A stretch of DNA of 35,012 nt from Acidobacteriota bacterium (GTDB lineage Bacteria > Acidobacteriota > Vicinamibacteria > Vicinamibacterales > CAVVIG01), in the NCBI GenBank assembly GCA_017883165.1, contig JADGOC010000023.1, positions 1-35,012 on the forward strand, written 5' to 3'. Both the position numbers and the translations under genes were made by a program. Each line of letters opens with the position of its first letter. Position 1 is the stretch's first letter. The notes below the pieces were generated by a model, which searched no databases, was not told the DNA's origin, and saw only the letters and a program-made list of their open reading frames with translations. Positions 6,910 to 14,920 of the stretch are shown here, in pieces.

Positions 6910-8910
6910 ATGCTGAGCGTTCAACGACAAGTGCACGACGCGATTGCCGGCGCGGTCCGGCGCCACTACGGCGTCGCCGACGTGCCGCCGTTCGCGGTCG
7001 AAGTGCCGCCCAATCGCGCGCTGGGCGATCTGGCGGTGACGGTCGCCTTCCAGCTCGCGCGCACGCTTCGCAAGGCGCCGCGCGCCATCGCGCAGGAGCT
7101 CGCCGGCGCGCTGGGCGATCTGCCCGGCATCTCGCGCGTGGTCGCCGCCCCCAACGGCTATCTGAACCTGTACCTCGATCGGCCGTCGTTCCTGCTCGCT
7201 CGCCTGCGCGGTGACGTCGCGGCGGCCCTCGCGCCACTGGAGAAAACGATCGTCGAGCACACGGCGATCAACCCGAATAAAGCGGCGCACATCGGCCACC
7301 TCCGCAACGCGGCGCTCGGCGACACGCTCGCGCGCGTGCTGCGCTTCAGCGGCGCGCCGGTCGAAGTGCAGAACTACATCGACGATCTCGGCGTCCAGGT
7401 CGCCGACATCATCGTCGGCTTCCGTGAGCTGGAGCACCAGACGCTCGACGATGTGCGGCGGATCGCCGAGACGACGCGGTTCGACTATCACTGCTGGGAC
7501 CTCTATTCGCGCGTGACCGAATGGTACGAGGGCGATTCCGCGCGTCTCACCGTGCGCGCCGCTGCGCTTCACGACTTGGAGCACGGCGCCGGCGACACGG
7601 CCGCGATCGGCGCGTTCATCGTCGATCGCATCGTGCGGGCCCACCTGAAGACGATGGCGCGGTTGAACATCGAGTACGACCTGCTCACCTACGAGGGCGA
7701 CATTCTCCGGCTGCAGTTCTGGGCCCACGCCTTCGAGATTCTGAAGGCGCAAGGCGCGGTGTTTCTGCAGACCGAGGGCCGCCTCGCAGGGTGCTGGGTG
7801 ATGCGCATCGAAGAGGACGGCGGCGAGAGCGCCGCGACAGACGAATCAGGCGACGCGCGCGAGAAAGTCATCGTGCGATCGAACGGCGTCGTCACCTACG
7901 TCGGCAAGGACATCGCGAACCAGTTCTGGAAACTCGGTCTGCTCGGACGCGATTTCCGCTACCGTCTCTTCAGCCGGCAGGTCGACGGCCGGCCGCTCTG
8001 GGCGACGACGTCCGAGGCGAGCGATCCGGCCGCGCCGCCCTTCGGCCACGCACGCCGCATCTACAACGTCATCGATTCGCGGCAGATGTACCTGCAGGCG
8101 CTGCTCAGCCAGGCGCTGCGGACGCTCGGGCATCCGCAGGAGGCCGAGAACTCCGTGCATTTCTCGTATGAGATGGTCGCCCTTTCGCACGCGACGGCGC
8201 GCGAGCTCGGGTACCGGATCGCACCAGAAAGCGAGGAGGCCCGGAAGCCGTTCGTTGAGGTGTCGGGCCGCAGAGGTCTTGGCGTCAAGGTCGACGATCT
8301 GCTCGATCTGCTCATCGAAAAAGCCTCCAGCGAAGTCGGCAAGCGCAATCCGGAGTTTCCCGACGCCGAGCGGCGCCGCGTCGCGGCGCAGATTGCCGTC
8401 GCCGCCATCCGCTACTTCATGCTGAAGTACTCGCGCAGCAAGCTGATTGTGTTCGACATCGAGGAGGCGCTCAGCTTCGAAGGCGAGACCGGGCCGTACC
8501 TGCAGTACGCCGTGGTCCGCGCCAACAACATTCTGCTCAAGCTGCACGAGCGCGAAGGGCTCACGGAAGCCGACGTCGTCGGCGCGCTCGACGCGGCGAA
8601 CGCCGGCGAGATCATCGGGGCGAACCAGGTGGATCAGGACGACCCGCACAGCCTCTGGGCAGTCGTCCTCGAGGCGTCACGCCTCGAGGAGACGGTCGAT
8701 CAAGTGGTCAGGACGCTCGAATTCTCGGTGCTGGCGAAGTTCGCGTTCGGGCTGGCGCAGACCTTCAACGCGTTCTACCACCGGTACTCGATCCTCAACG
8801 AGGAGCAGGTGGAGAAGAAACGCTGGCGCGCGGCGGGCGTCGCCTATTTCCGTGCGCAACTCACGCGTGCGCTCGACCTGATGGGGATTGAAGTTCCCTC
8901 GCGGATGTAG
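6910..8910 (+). CDS. argS: Arginyl-tRNA synthetase
   Basis: This 666-residue class I synthetase charges tRNA-Arg. It has the N-terminal Add1 domain (about 1-100), then the HIGH motif at residues 127-130 in NPNKAAHIGHLRN. The DALR anticodon-binding end contains GETGPYLQYAVVRANNILLKL-type residues (about 528-550), and the protein finishes at ALDLMGIEVP. A canonical KMSKS is absent; the equivalent place reads VSGRRGLGVKVDDLLD, as in many ArgRS. The ATG has no strong Shine-Dalgarno. The protein is longer than the E. coli enzyme (577 residues) because of insertions around residues 170-330. Confidence 0.96.
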   Translation: MLSVQRQVHDAIAGAVRRHYGVADVPPFAVEVPPNRALGDLAVTVAFQLARTLRKAPRAIAQELAGALGDLPGISRVVAAPNGYLNLYLDRPSFLLARLRGDVAAALAPLEKTIVEHTAINPNKAAHIGHLRNAALGDTLARVLRFSGAPVEVQNYIDDLGVQVADIIVGFRELEHQTLDDVRRIAETTRFDYHCWDLYSRVTEWYEGDSARLTVRAAALHDLEHGAGDTAAIGAFIVDRIVRAHLKTMARLNIEYDLLTYEGDILRLQFWAHAFEILKAQGAVFLQTEGRLAGCWVMRIEEDGGESAATDESGDAREKVIVRSNGVVTYVGKDIANQFWKLGLLGRDFRYRLFSRQVDGRPLWATTSEASDPAAPPFGHARRIYNVIDSRQMYLQALLSQALRTLGHPQEAENSVHFSYEMVALSHATARELGYRIAPESEEARKPFVEVSGRRGLGVKVDDLLDLLIEKASSEVGKRNPEFPDAERRRVAAQIAVAAIRYFMLKYSRSKLIVFDIEEALSFEGETGPYLQYAVVRANNILLKLHEREGLTEADVVGALDAANAGEIIGANQVDQDDPHSLWAVVLEASRLEETVDQVVRTLEFSVLAKFAFGLAQTFNAFYHRYSILNEEQVEKKRWRAAGVAYFRAQLTRALDLMGIEVPSRM

Positions 8911-8950
8911 CACGATGGCACGGCTCTCGCCTCCAAGGCCCCAATCACAT

Positions 8951-9643
8951 ATGCCGTTGATCGGAATCACCGCCTGTCGCAAGCTCGAGGACTACCGCCA
9001 ATCGGTTCTCCACGTCGGCGGCGAGGTGCGCATGCTCGATCCGTCGATGACCGTGAAGGAGGCGCTCGCCGGCGTCGACGGACTCATGCTCACGGGCGGC
9101 GACGATGTGGCGGCGTCGAGATACGGGGAGCCGGCGCACCCGACGCTGGTCGAAGCGGAGCCGGGCCGTGACGAATTCGAGCTGGCGCTCATCAAAGATG
9201 CCCGCGCGCGCGACCTGCCGATCCTCGCGATCTGCCGCGGCATCCAGGTGCTGAACGTCGCGTGCGGCGGCACCCTCGTCCAGGACATTCCATCGGAGGT
9301 GTCTGGCGCGCTGCCGCACAACCTCGACGGGCCGCCTCACCAGCCGTACTCGCTGGCGCACGAGATCTGGATCGACAAGGACACGCTGCTCTGGAAGCTG
9401 ATGCGCGAGCGTCTGAGCGATGCCGACTCGTGCGAGGTGAACAGCCGGCACCATCAGGCGGTGAAACGCGTGGCCCAGGGATTTCAGGTGGCCGCCACCG
9501 CTCCCGACGGCGTCATCGAAGCGATCGAAGATCCCGCCGCCCGGTTCTGCCTCGGTGTCCAGTGGCATCCGGAGAATTTCTTCAGGACCGGCGAGTTCCG
9601 TCCGCTGTTCGAAGGATTTCTGGAAGCTTCTACACATTCCTGA
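8951..9643 (+). CDS. Gamma-glutamyl-GABA hydrolase-like class I amidotransferase (peptidase C26)
   Basis: The 231-residue protein resembles PuuD, which hydrolyses gamma-glutamyl amide bonds. The nucleophile is C95 in LAICRGIQVLN; the oxyanion region reads LMLTGGDDV and the His/Glu pair is in VQWHPENF. NSRHHQAVKR is also typical of the family. The start at MPLIGITACR fits the family N-terminus (M-x-PLIGIT). An upstream in-frame ATG at 8915 would add twelve unlikely residues. It lies 40 nt after argS on the same strand. The true substrate is not shown: no putrescine-pathway gene is nearby. Confidence 0.88.
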   Translation: MPLIGITACRKLEDYRQSVLHVGGEVRMLDPSMTVKEALAGVDGLMLTGGDDVAASRYGEPAHPTLVEAEPGRDEFELALIKDARARDLPILAICRGIQVLNVACGGTLVQDIPSEVSGALPHNLDGPPHQPYSLAHEIWIDKDTLLWKLMRERLSDADSCEVNSRHHQAVKRVAQGFQVAATAPDGVIEAIEDPAARFCLGVQWHPENFFRTGEFRPLFEGFLEASTHS

Positions 9644-9656
9644 ATCGAGAGGTGTT

Positions 9657-10184
9657 ATGAAGGTCGGAATTCTGGGGTCTGGCGAAGTCGCCAAGGCGCT
9701 GGCCGGCGGCTTTCTGCGGAATGGTCACGAGGTCACGCTCGGCACGCGGACGGCGTCCAAGCTCGCCGACTGGAACGCCAAGAATCCCAAGGCCCGGGTC
9801 GACAGTTTCGCGAACGTGGCCGCGTTTGGGAAGCTCGTGGTGCTCGCCGTCAAAGGCACGGCCGCGGCGGACGCGCTTCGTGCCGCCGGCGACGCGAATC
9901 TCGCGGGCAAACCGGTCATCGACACGACCAACCCCATTGCGGACGCTCCCCCATCCAATGGCGTCTTGAAATTCTTCACCAACCTCGACGACTCGCTAAT
10001 GGAGCGGCTGCAGCGCGAATTCGGCGGCGCCCATCTCGTGAAGGCGTTCGCGGCGCCCCCTGCGTCGCCGGCCTACAGCGGCTTCAGCCACGGCGAGTTC
10101 AGGATGTGCAGGAGCAGCACGACCAGGGCGACGGCCCACGCGCGCGCGCCAAACGACCGATCGTCGAGCGATCGTTTCCAGTAA
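9657..10184 (+). pseudogene. F420/NADP-oxidoreductase-like protein, C-terminally truncated
   Basis: The ATG follows GAGAGG. Residues 1-131 match the COG2085 family (NADPH-dependent F420 reductase/predicted dinucleotide-binding enzyme): GILGSGEVAKALAGGF is a Rossmann GxGxxG variant, TLGTRTASKL follows, then VVLAVKG, IDTTNPI and GAHLVKAF. After residue 131 similarity stops; the frame reads through 24 nt and then antisense into the 3' end of the convergent YdjM-like gene until 10184. Family members continue for about 80-90 more residues with a conserved C-terminal helical region. The likely explanation is a deletion that removed the 3' end. A shortened protein may still be made, but its function is doubtful. 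Confidence 0.7.
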
Positions 10185-10624
10185 TACGACACGCCCGCGG
10201 CGACGACCGCCAGCTCCACGAACCACCAACCCTTCGGCCACACGCGCCACAGCCCGAGGCCCAGATGGATGGTCGCATTCGGCCACAGCGCCATGTCGGC
10301 AGGATGCACGACCACATCCAGGACGAAGTGCGAAAAGACTGCGACGCCCATCGCCACCGCGACCGTTCGCCCGCGCCGGATGAAGAGCGCGGCGAAGGCG
10401 AGCGACCAGACGATCGACATCAACAGCGAATGGGACCAGTCGATGTAATCGAGCGAGAAACCGGGCGACACGCCGGGCGTCAGCGATGCGCGTTCGATTC
10501 CTGCCAGAACGAACGGCCCGAAGAGAATGTCGAGCGCGCCGACTCCGGCAAGCAGCCCCCACGTCGGCGCGTTGGGAACGCGACCTTTGATCGCCAAGCC
10601 CGCCGCAAAGTGTCCGGCGTACAT
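10073..10624 (-). CDS. YdjM/DUF457-like membrane metal-dependent hydrolase
   Basis: This 183-residue integral membrane protein has about five hydrophobic segments. The pattern HFAAGLAIK near the start, DWSHSLLMSIVW around residue 62 and FSHFVLDVVVHP around residue 100 gives the His/Asp residues of the LexA-binding, inner-membrane-bound putative hydrolase family. Its molecular role is unknown. The start codon lies 8 nt after the stop of a 33-residue microprotein, and the GGAG of its ribosome binding site overlaps that stop. Its 3' end is overlapped antisense by the run-on frame of the truncated oxidoreductase gene. Confidence 0.82.
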   Translation of the reverse strand: MYAGHFAAGLAIKGRVPNAPTWGLLAGVGALDILFGPFVLAGIERASLTPGVSPGFSLDYIDWSHSLLMSIVWSLAFAALFIRRGRTVAVAMGVAVFSHFVLDVVVHPADMALWPNATIHLGLGLWRVWPKGWWFVELAVVAAGVSYYWKRSLDDRSFGARAWAVALVVLLLHILNSPWLKPL

Positions 10625-10632
10625 GCGAACTC

Positions 10633-10734
10633 CTACTGACGCTTCCGGCGCGGCTTCCTGTCCAGCCAGGCCAGAATCGGGATCGGCACGGCAAAACTGG
10701 CGAGAACGACAATCGCGAGGGCCGTGGGCGTCAT
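10633..10734 (-). CDS. 33-residue single-helix membrane microprotein
   Basis: The frame encodes MTPTALAIVVLASFAVPIPI followed by LAWLDRKPRRKRQ: one hydrophobic helix (residues 4-25) and a strongly basic tail, so the C-terminus is probably cytoplasmic. The start overlaps the stop of the preceding gene as ATGA (10734-10731), the classical coupling arrangement, and the next gene starts 8 nt after its stop. I do not recognise a family. The support is the coupling, the clean topology and the tight spacing. Confidence 0.5.
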   Translation of the reverse strand: MTPTALAIVVLASFAVPIPILAWLDRKPRRKRQ

Positions 10735-11267
10735 GAGAAAGCGGAGTCTAGCAGAGATCGAAGGCGTGCTAGCATCGCCGTTCTGCCAGGAATGGCGGCC
10801 GGGTCAATCGAACGAGGAGCGATGGTCGCCGCTCCATCGAAAAGGAGATTACGAATGGTGTCGACGTCCACGAGGTACTCCGCGCCGAAGTAGTTCGACC
10901 CGCCATCGCACGACTGTACGCCCATCGCGGTAGTCCGCCACTGAAGAGCATGGGTGAAGCGATTCGCGTCTGGTGACCTCCGCGCGGCGCCGAGCATGCC
11001 GCAATAGAAGCCATTGATATAGACGATGCGTTCGCCGCCGATGACGGCGCCCGCGTACTGGCGGCAGTAGTCGTTCGCCTCGCGTCCGGGAATCCGCCGC
11101 AAGCCTTCCGGAAGCATTGGGCCCAGTGCCAGTTCGAGGCGGCGAAGCACGAAGCGCCACCCGGCCTACTCGCCGTGAAGGACGACGCCCCCCTCCTGGG
11201 TGAGGACCGCCGAGGACTGAAGGCTGTTCAGCACAACAAGCAGCGCAAACACGTCGCGGACACTCAT
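10731..11267 (-). pseudogene. Exported protein of unknown function interrupted by an in-frame UAG
   Basis: An ATG at 11267 preceded by GGAGG (about 17-18 nt upstream) opens a frame with a signal-peptide-like start (MSVRDVFALLVVLNSLQSSA). At codon 34 (11168-11166) it meets TAG, and the same frame then continues for 145 more codons to TGA at 10731. The second part includes GREANDYCRQYAGAVIGGE, YINGFYC, WRTTAMGVQSCDGGSNYFG and EYLVDVD. Three cysteines and the conserved-looking core suggest a small secreted protein. As read, the signal peptide and the mature domain are disconnected. The cause could be a true nonsense mutation or a base error; restart at GTG 11150 would give a cytosolic fragment of 139 residues. 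Confidence 0.6.
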
Positions 11268-11323
11268 GACGGGGCTTCCGCTCTACCTCCAAGTTAGACA
11301 CTGCCCACGCGAGATCGGACCGC

Positions 11324-11371
11324 AGATCCTCAAATCCTCACGTTCTTAGATCCTTAGATCCTCAGATTCAA
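11324..11371. repeat. Six 8-bp tandem repeats across the rlmD-like stop codon
   Basis: On the plus strand the exact period is AGATCCTC, AAATCCTC, ACGTTCTT, AGATCCTT, AGATCCTC, AGATTCAA. The stop codon (11346-11348) and the last eight codons of the methyltransferase gene lie inside the array. Confidence 0.85.
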
Positions 11372-12584
11372 AAACGGCCACCGTTTCCACATGCGGCGTG
11401 TTGGGAAACAGGTCGAACGCGTCGACGTGCTGGAGCTGGTAACCGCCATCGACGAGCCGTCGCGCGTCGCGCGCCAGGGTGGCGATGTCGCACGACACGT
11501 ACACGAGACGCGGCGCGCGGATCTTCAGCACGCCGAACAGCGCCTCTTTCGACACGCCCGTGCGCGGCGGATCGAGGATCACGACATCGGGCGCCGCGGA
11601 GGGCCGGGCCGTGAACGTCTCCACCGCCTGGTGCACCGGCGCGACCGCGGCGCACGATTCCAGCACATTCGCGACCAGGTCGGCCGCCGCGAAACGATCG
11701 CCTTCCACCGCGGTGACGCGCGCTGAACGGGTGACGGCCGCCGCGATCGCAAACAGCCCGGCGCCTGCATACAAGTCGACGGCGGCACCTCCCTCCGGTA
11801 CCTGCGCAACGACATGGGCGACGAGATCCCGCAGCAGAAAACGGTTGCCCTGAAAAAACGCAAAGACGTGACGCCGCAGGCTGATCGGCGGATGCGCGTC
11901 GAGCGTCAGCACGTCAGTGACGTACGGGCCCATCGTCAAGCCGTCGACTGCGGCGAGCCGCTGGATCGCGTCAGCACCAAGGGGCTGGGGCGCGTCGACA
12001 TGCGCGACGCGTTCTGACGCATCGACGTTCTCGGAGAGCTCGATCTCAGCCGCGTCGGCGAGTCCGAGCGCACGCATCTCGGCGACGACCCGATCGAGGA
12101 CCTCGCACGTCGCCGGCAGCAGCTGCCGCGTGGCGCGCGCCTCACAGATCTCGTGCGTCCCCTCGCGGAAGAATCCCCAGTGCTGCCCGCGCACATGCAG
12201 GCGGGCGCGCATACGGTAGCCTTCTTCCGGCGAGGCGGCGACGGGGACGGCCGACGTCAGCGGCAGGTGCGCGATGCGTCCGAACGCATCGGCGATCACG
12301 AGGCTCTTCAGATCCAGCTGGCGCGGATACGCGATGTGCGCATAGAGACAGCCGCCGCAGAGCGGATCGGCCGGCGCGGCGCGGCGGTCGGCCGACGGCT
12401 CGTCGGCGGACAGCGTGTCGGCGTACGCCACGCCTTTGGCGACCCGCTCGACGCGCGCCGTCACACGCTCGCCGGGAATCGCTCCCCCGACGAGGACCAC
12501 CTGGCCGTCGACACGCGCGATCATCCGGCCGCCGGCCGCGGGCTTGTCGATCGTCAGCGGGAGAATCTGGCCCGGCGTCAACAT
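11346..12584 (-). CDS. RlmD/TrmA-family RNA (uracil-5-)-methyltransferase
   Basis: The 412-residue protein uses SAM to methylate C5 of a uridine in rRNA or tRNA. It has an N-terminal TRAM-like beta domain (about 1-60) and a SAM motif DLYAGAGLFAIAAA. ILDPPRTGVSK and the catalytic cysteine in VSCDIATLARD follow. The iron-sulphur region keeps CGGC (C76, C79) and a cysteine in HEICEAR, but the first cysteine of the usual C-x5-C-x2-C is missing (DRRAAPADPLCGGC), so a four-Cys cluster is incomplete as written. The gene starts directly after the stop of the upstream unknown gene. The target uridine (RlmC, RlmD or TrmA specificity) cannot be told from this sequence. Confidence 0.88.
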   Translation of the reverse strand: MLTPGQILPLTIDKPAAGGRMIARVDGQVVLVGGAIPGERVTARVERVAKGVAYADTLSADEPSADRRAAPADPLCGGCLYAHIAYPRQLDLKSLVIADAFGRIAHLPLTSAVPVAASPEEGYRMRARLHVRGQHWGFFREGTHEICEARATRQLLPATCEVLDRVVAEMRALGLADAAEIELSENVDASERVAHVDAPQPLGADAIQRLAAVDGLTMGPYVTDVLTLDAHPPISLRRHVFAFFQGNRFLLRDLVAHVVAQVPEGGAAVDLYAGAGLFAIAAAVTRSARVTAVEGDRFAAADLVANVLESCAAVAPVHQAVETFTARPSAAPDVVILDPPRTGVSKEALFGVLKIRAPRLVYVSCDIATLARDARRLVDGGYQLQHVDAFDLFPNTPHVETVAVFESEDLRI

Positions 12585-13313
12585 CTAGGTGAAGGCGAGG
12601 ATCGGGAGGCCGAACCGCTCGCGGATGAGGCGATCGACGGCCGCCTCTCGTGCGCGCGCGAACGCGTCTGGCGCCATGACCGCGCGAAACCCTGCGAGCT
12701 CTTCGTCTGCGTCGCGGGCGACCGACGCGCGTGCCGGCTCGTCGAGCGACGCCCTCGCTTGCTGCACGAGCTCGGCGTCGAGCGCCGACAGACGCTCGAC
12801 GAGCGCCAGGCGCGCCTCGCCGCGCACGCCGCGCGATCCGGCGCGCGCCGCGTCCAGCTCGCGGGCAACGCGGTCGATGACCTCGTCGAACGAGGCGCCC
12901 AACGCGCCGATCGCGCGCGCCTGCGTCAGCCGCAGGACCGCGCGTTCGAGGTGCGCGGGCAAGGACGGTCCGCGCCGGGGCATTTCTTTAGCTGGCGACT
13001 CGTCGTGACTCCCCGGTTCCGCAGGCCCGCCCATCGTCAAGCCGAGCGCGCGGCGCCAGGCGTCGAAGACATCGAGCACGTCGGCTTCGCAGAAGTCGAT
13101 CTTCACCGGACGCCGGCGGGCCCCTTTGCTGTAGTAGCGCTCGAAGTAGCGATCGATGCCTCGGAACGCGACCTTCAGCGGAACGCCGCCCGCGGCCCAG
13201 CCGGACACGATCTCGAACGACGGCCCCACGACGCGGATGAGATGGCCATCGTTCTTCTGGCAGAGGTACGTCTCGATCTCGCGACAGTATTCGTCTACTG
13301 GTTGCGTTCCCAC
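12585..13313 (-). CDS. Conserved-looking protein of unknown function in the coaX operon
   Basis: I do not recognise a family. The 242-residue protein has an N-terminal alpha/beta-like part (EYCREIETYLCQKNDGHLIRVVGPSFEIV, then GVPLKVAFRGIDRYFERYY and DFCEADVLDVFDAWRRALG). A polar linker (95-120) follows, then a long helical, Ala/Arg/Glu-rich C-terminal half that could form coiled coils. The start is a GTG overlapping coaX by 19 nt, and its TAG is directly followed by the ATG of the methyltransferase gene, so it is surely in the operon. The helical C-terminus and operon position suggest a structural or RNA-linked accessory role, but nothing shows a reaction. Confidence 0.75.
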   Translation of the reverse strand: MGTQPVDEYCREIETYLCQKNDGHLIRVVGPSFEIVSGWAAGGVPLKVAFRGIDRYFERYYSKGARRRPVKIDFCEADVLDVFDAWRRALGLTMGGPAEPGSHDESPAKEMPRRGPSLPAHLERAVLRLTQARAIGALGASFDEVIDRVARELDAARAGSRGVRGEARLALVERLSALDAELVQQARASLDEPARASVARDADEELAGFRAVMAPDAFARAREAAVDRLIRERFGLPILAFT

Positions 13314-14074
13314 ACGATTCTCAAGCCATGGAGCGTCAGGTCGGGGTCGACGTGCTCGATGAGCGGCGTTTCCGGCGCAATCACGTCGGCGAAGCCGCCG
13401 GTCGCGACACAGATCGCGCGGCCGCCGAGCTCGTCGCTCATGCGGCGCACCAGCCCTTCCACCATTCCCACGTAGCCCCAGAAGAGTCCCGATTCCATCG
13501 CGCCGACCGTCGTGCGGCCGACGACGCGCGACGGCTTGCGCACGTCAATCCGCGGCAGCCGCGCGGCGCGCTGAAACAACGCGTCGGCCGAGATCTGCAC
13601 GCCGGGGCAAATCGCCCCGCCGAGGTACTCGCCCTTGGCGGTAATCGCATCGAAAGTCGTCGCGGTCCCGAAGTCGACGACGACCAGCGGCCGCGGCTCG
13701 GCGCCCCGTCCGAAACGCTCGTACGCGGCAATGCCGTTGACGATGCGGTCGGCGCCGACCTCGGCGGGATTGTCGTACAGGATGTGCATGCCGGTATTGA
13801 CGCCAGGTTCGATGACGAGCGCCTTCAGTCCGAAATATTGCTCGGCCATCAGCTGCGTCGTGCCCGTGAGCGGTGGGACGACCGATCCCATCACCAAACC
13901 GTCCACCGCCGATCGATCGATGCCGTGATGGGCGAACAGCCCGTCGACGAGCAGGCCGAGTTCGTCGGCGGTCCGCTCGCGCAATGTCTGCAAACGCCAA
14001 CTGCGCACGAGCGCGCCGCCGTCGAACACGCCGAGCACGATGTTGGTGTTGCCGACGTCAATGGCTAAGAGCAT
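13295..14074 (-). CDS. coaX: Type III pantothenate kinase
   Basis: CoaX catalyses the first step of coenzyme A synthesis, ATP-dependent phosphorylation of pantothenate. The 259-residue protein has the ASKHA-fold motifs: DVGNTNIVLGVFDG (residues 6-19, phosphate 1), PGVNTGMHILYDNPAEVGADR, DFGTATTFDAI (phosphate 2) and GGAICPGVQIS. It sits 15 nt after birA; the coaX-birA neighbourhood is common in bacteria and links two vitamin cofactors. The downstream unknown gene overlaps its last codons. Confidence 0.96.
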   Translation of the reverse strand: MLLAIDVGNTNIVLGVFDGGALVRSWRLQTLRERTADELGLLVDGLFAHHGIDRSAVDGLVMGSVVPPLTGTTQLMAEQYFGLKALVIEPGVNTGMHILYDNPAEVGADRIVNGIAAYERFGRGAEPRPLVVVDFGTATTFDAITAKGEYLGGAICPGVQISADALFQRAARLPRIDVRKPSRVVGRTTVGAMESGLFWGYVGMVEGLVRRMSDELGGRAICVATGGFADVIAPETPLIEHVDPDLTLHGLRIVWERNQ

Positions 14075-14089
14075 AAAAAACGTTCAGCC

Positions 14090-14920
14090 TCACAACCAGG
14101 TAACTTCTCCAGCGACGAGCCGCTCGATCCGATCACCGACCCGCACGAGCAGCGCGCCGCGTTCGTCGATGCCCTCCGTCACGCCGGCCTGTGGACCGGA
14201 CGCGGCCTGCCATGCGACGCGGGCGCCGCGGCTGCCGGGCGCGCGCGCGCGCCACGCGTCGAGAATAGCATCGAACCGGCCATCCAGCAGATCCGCATAC
14301 CGGCGCGCAACGGCCGCCAGCGTTTCGACGCACACCGCCGCGCGATCGATGGGCCGGCTCAGCTCGGTCTCGAGCGAGGTGGCGCGGTCGCGGATCTCGC
14401 GCGGATACGCCGTCGGCCCCACGTTGATGCCGTAACCGAGCACGACATGCATGACCCGTCGCGGGGCCTCACCGCCGGGCACGGCCTCGGCGAGAATGCC
14501 GGCGAGCTTCCGGCGGGAGACGAGCAGATCGTTCGGCCACTTGATGTCGACGCGCAGCGCCGTCGCCGCCTCGATCGCTTCCGCCAGCGCCACCCCCGCC
14601 GCGAGCGTCAGGAGCGTCGTCGCACGTTCGGGATCGACGCGCGCGAGGCCCGGCGTCAGCACGATTGAGATGTACAGACCGCTGCCCGGCGGCGAGAACC
14701 AGGCGCGGCCGCGGCGGCCGCGGCCGGCGGTCTGCTCGTCGGCGATGACAACCGCGAGATCGCGATCGCCCTGAGCGGCGAGCGTCAGCGCGACGTCGTT
14801 GGTCGATCCGATCGTCGGGAAGAAGTGAATCGTCGATCCCACGCCGTGAAGCCGATCGCCCGCGCGCGCGATCGCCTCGGCCAGATCGGGCGGCAGCGGC
14901 TCAGAGTGGTTCGAGTTCAA
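14090..14920 (-). CDS. birA: Biotin--[acetyl-CoA-carboxylase] ligase
   Basis: BirA attaches biotin to the carrier protein of acetyl-CoA carboxylase. The 276-residue protein shows IGSTNDVAL, QTAGRGRRGRAWFSPPG (biotinyl-AMP loop), IKWPNDLLV with KLAGILAE, and VVLGYGINV, followed by a C-terminal SH3-like domain (from about residue 225). It lacks an N-terminal winged helix, so it is a class I enzyme without the repressor function. The assigned TTG start overlaps nadC by 20 nt; a later start is possible, since the core begins near residue 30. Confidence 0.95.
   Translation of the reverse strand: MNSNHSEPLPPDLAEAIARAGDRLHGVGSTIHFFPTIGSTNDVALTLAAQGDRDLAVVIADEQTAGRGRRGRAWFSPPGSGLYISIVLTPGLARVDPERATTLLTLAAGVALAEAIEAATALRVDIKWPNDLLVSRRKLAGILAEAVPGGEAPRRVMHVVLGYGINVGPTAYPREIRDRATSLETELSRPIDRAAVCVETLAAVARRYADLLDGRFDAILDAWRARAPGSRGARVAWQAASGPQAGVTEGIDERGALLVRVGDRIERLVAGEVTWL

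Noticed and set aside
11166-11168. UAG as a recoded sense codon (pyrrolysine or read-through)
   Set aside because: Nothing in the window supports pyrrolysine use, and no stem-loop typical of read-through is evident; mutation or error is simpler.
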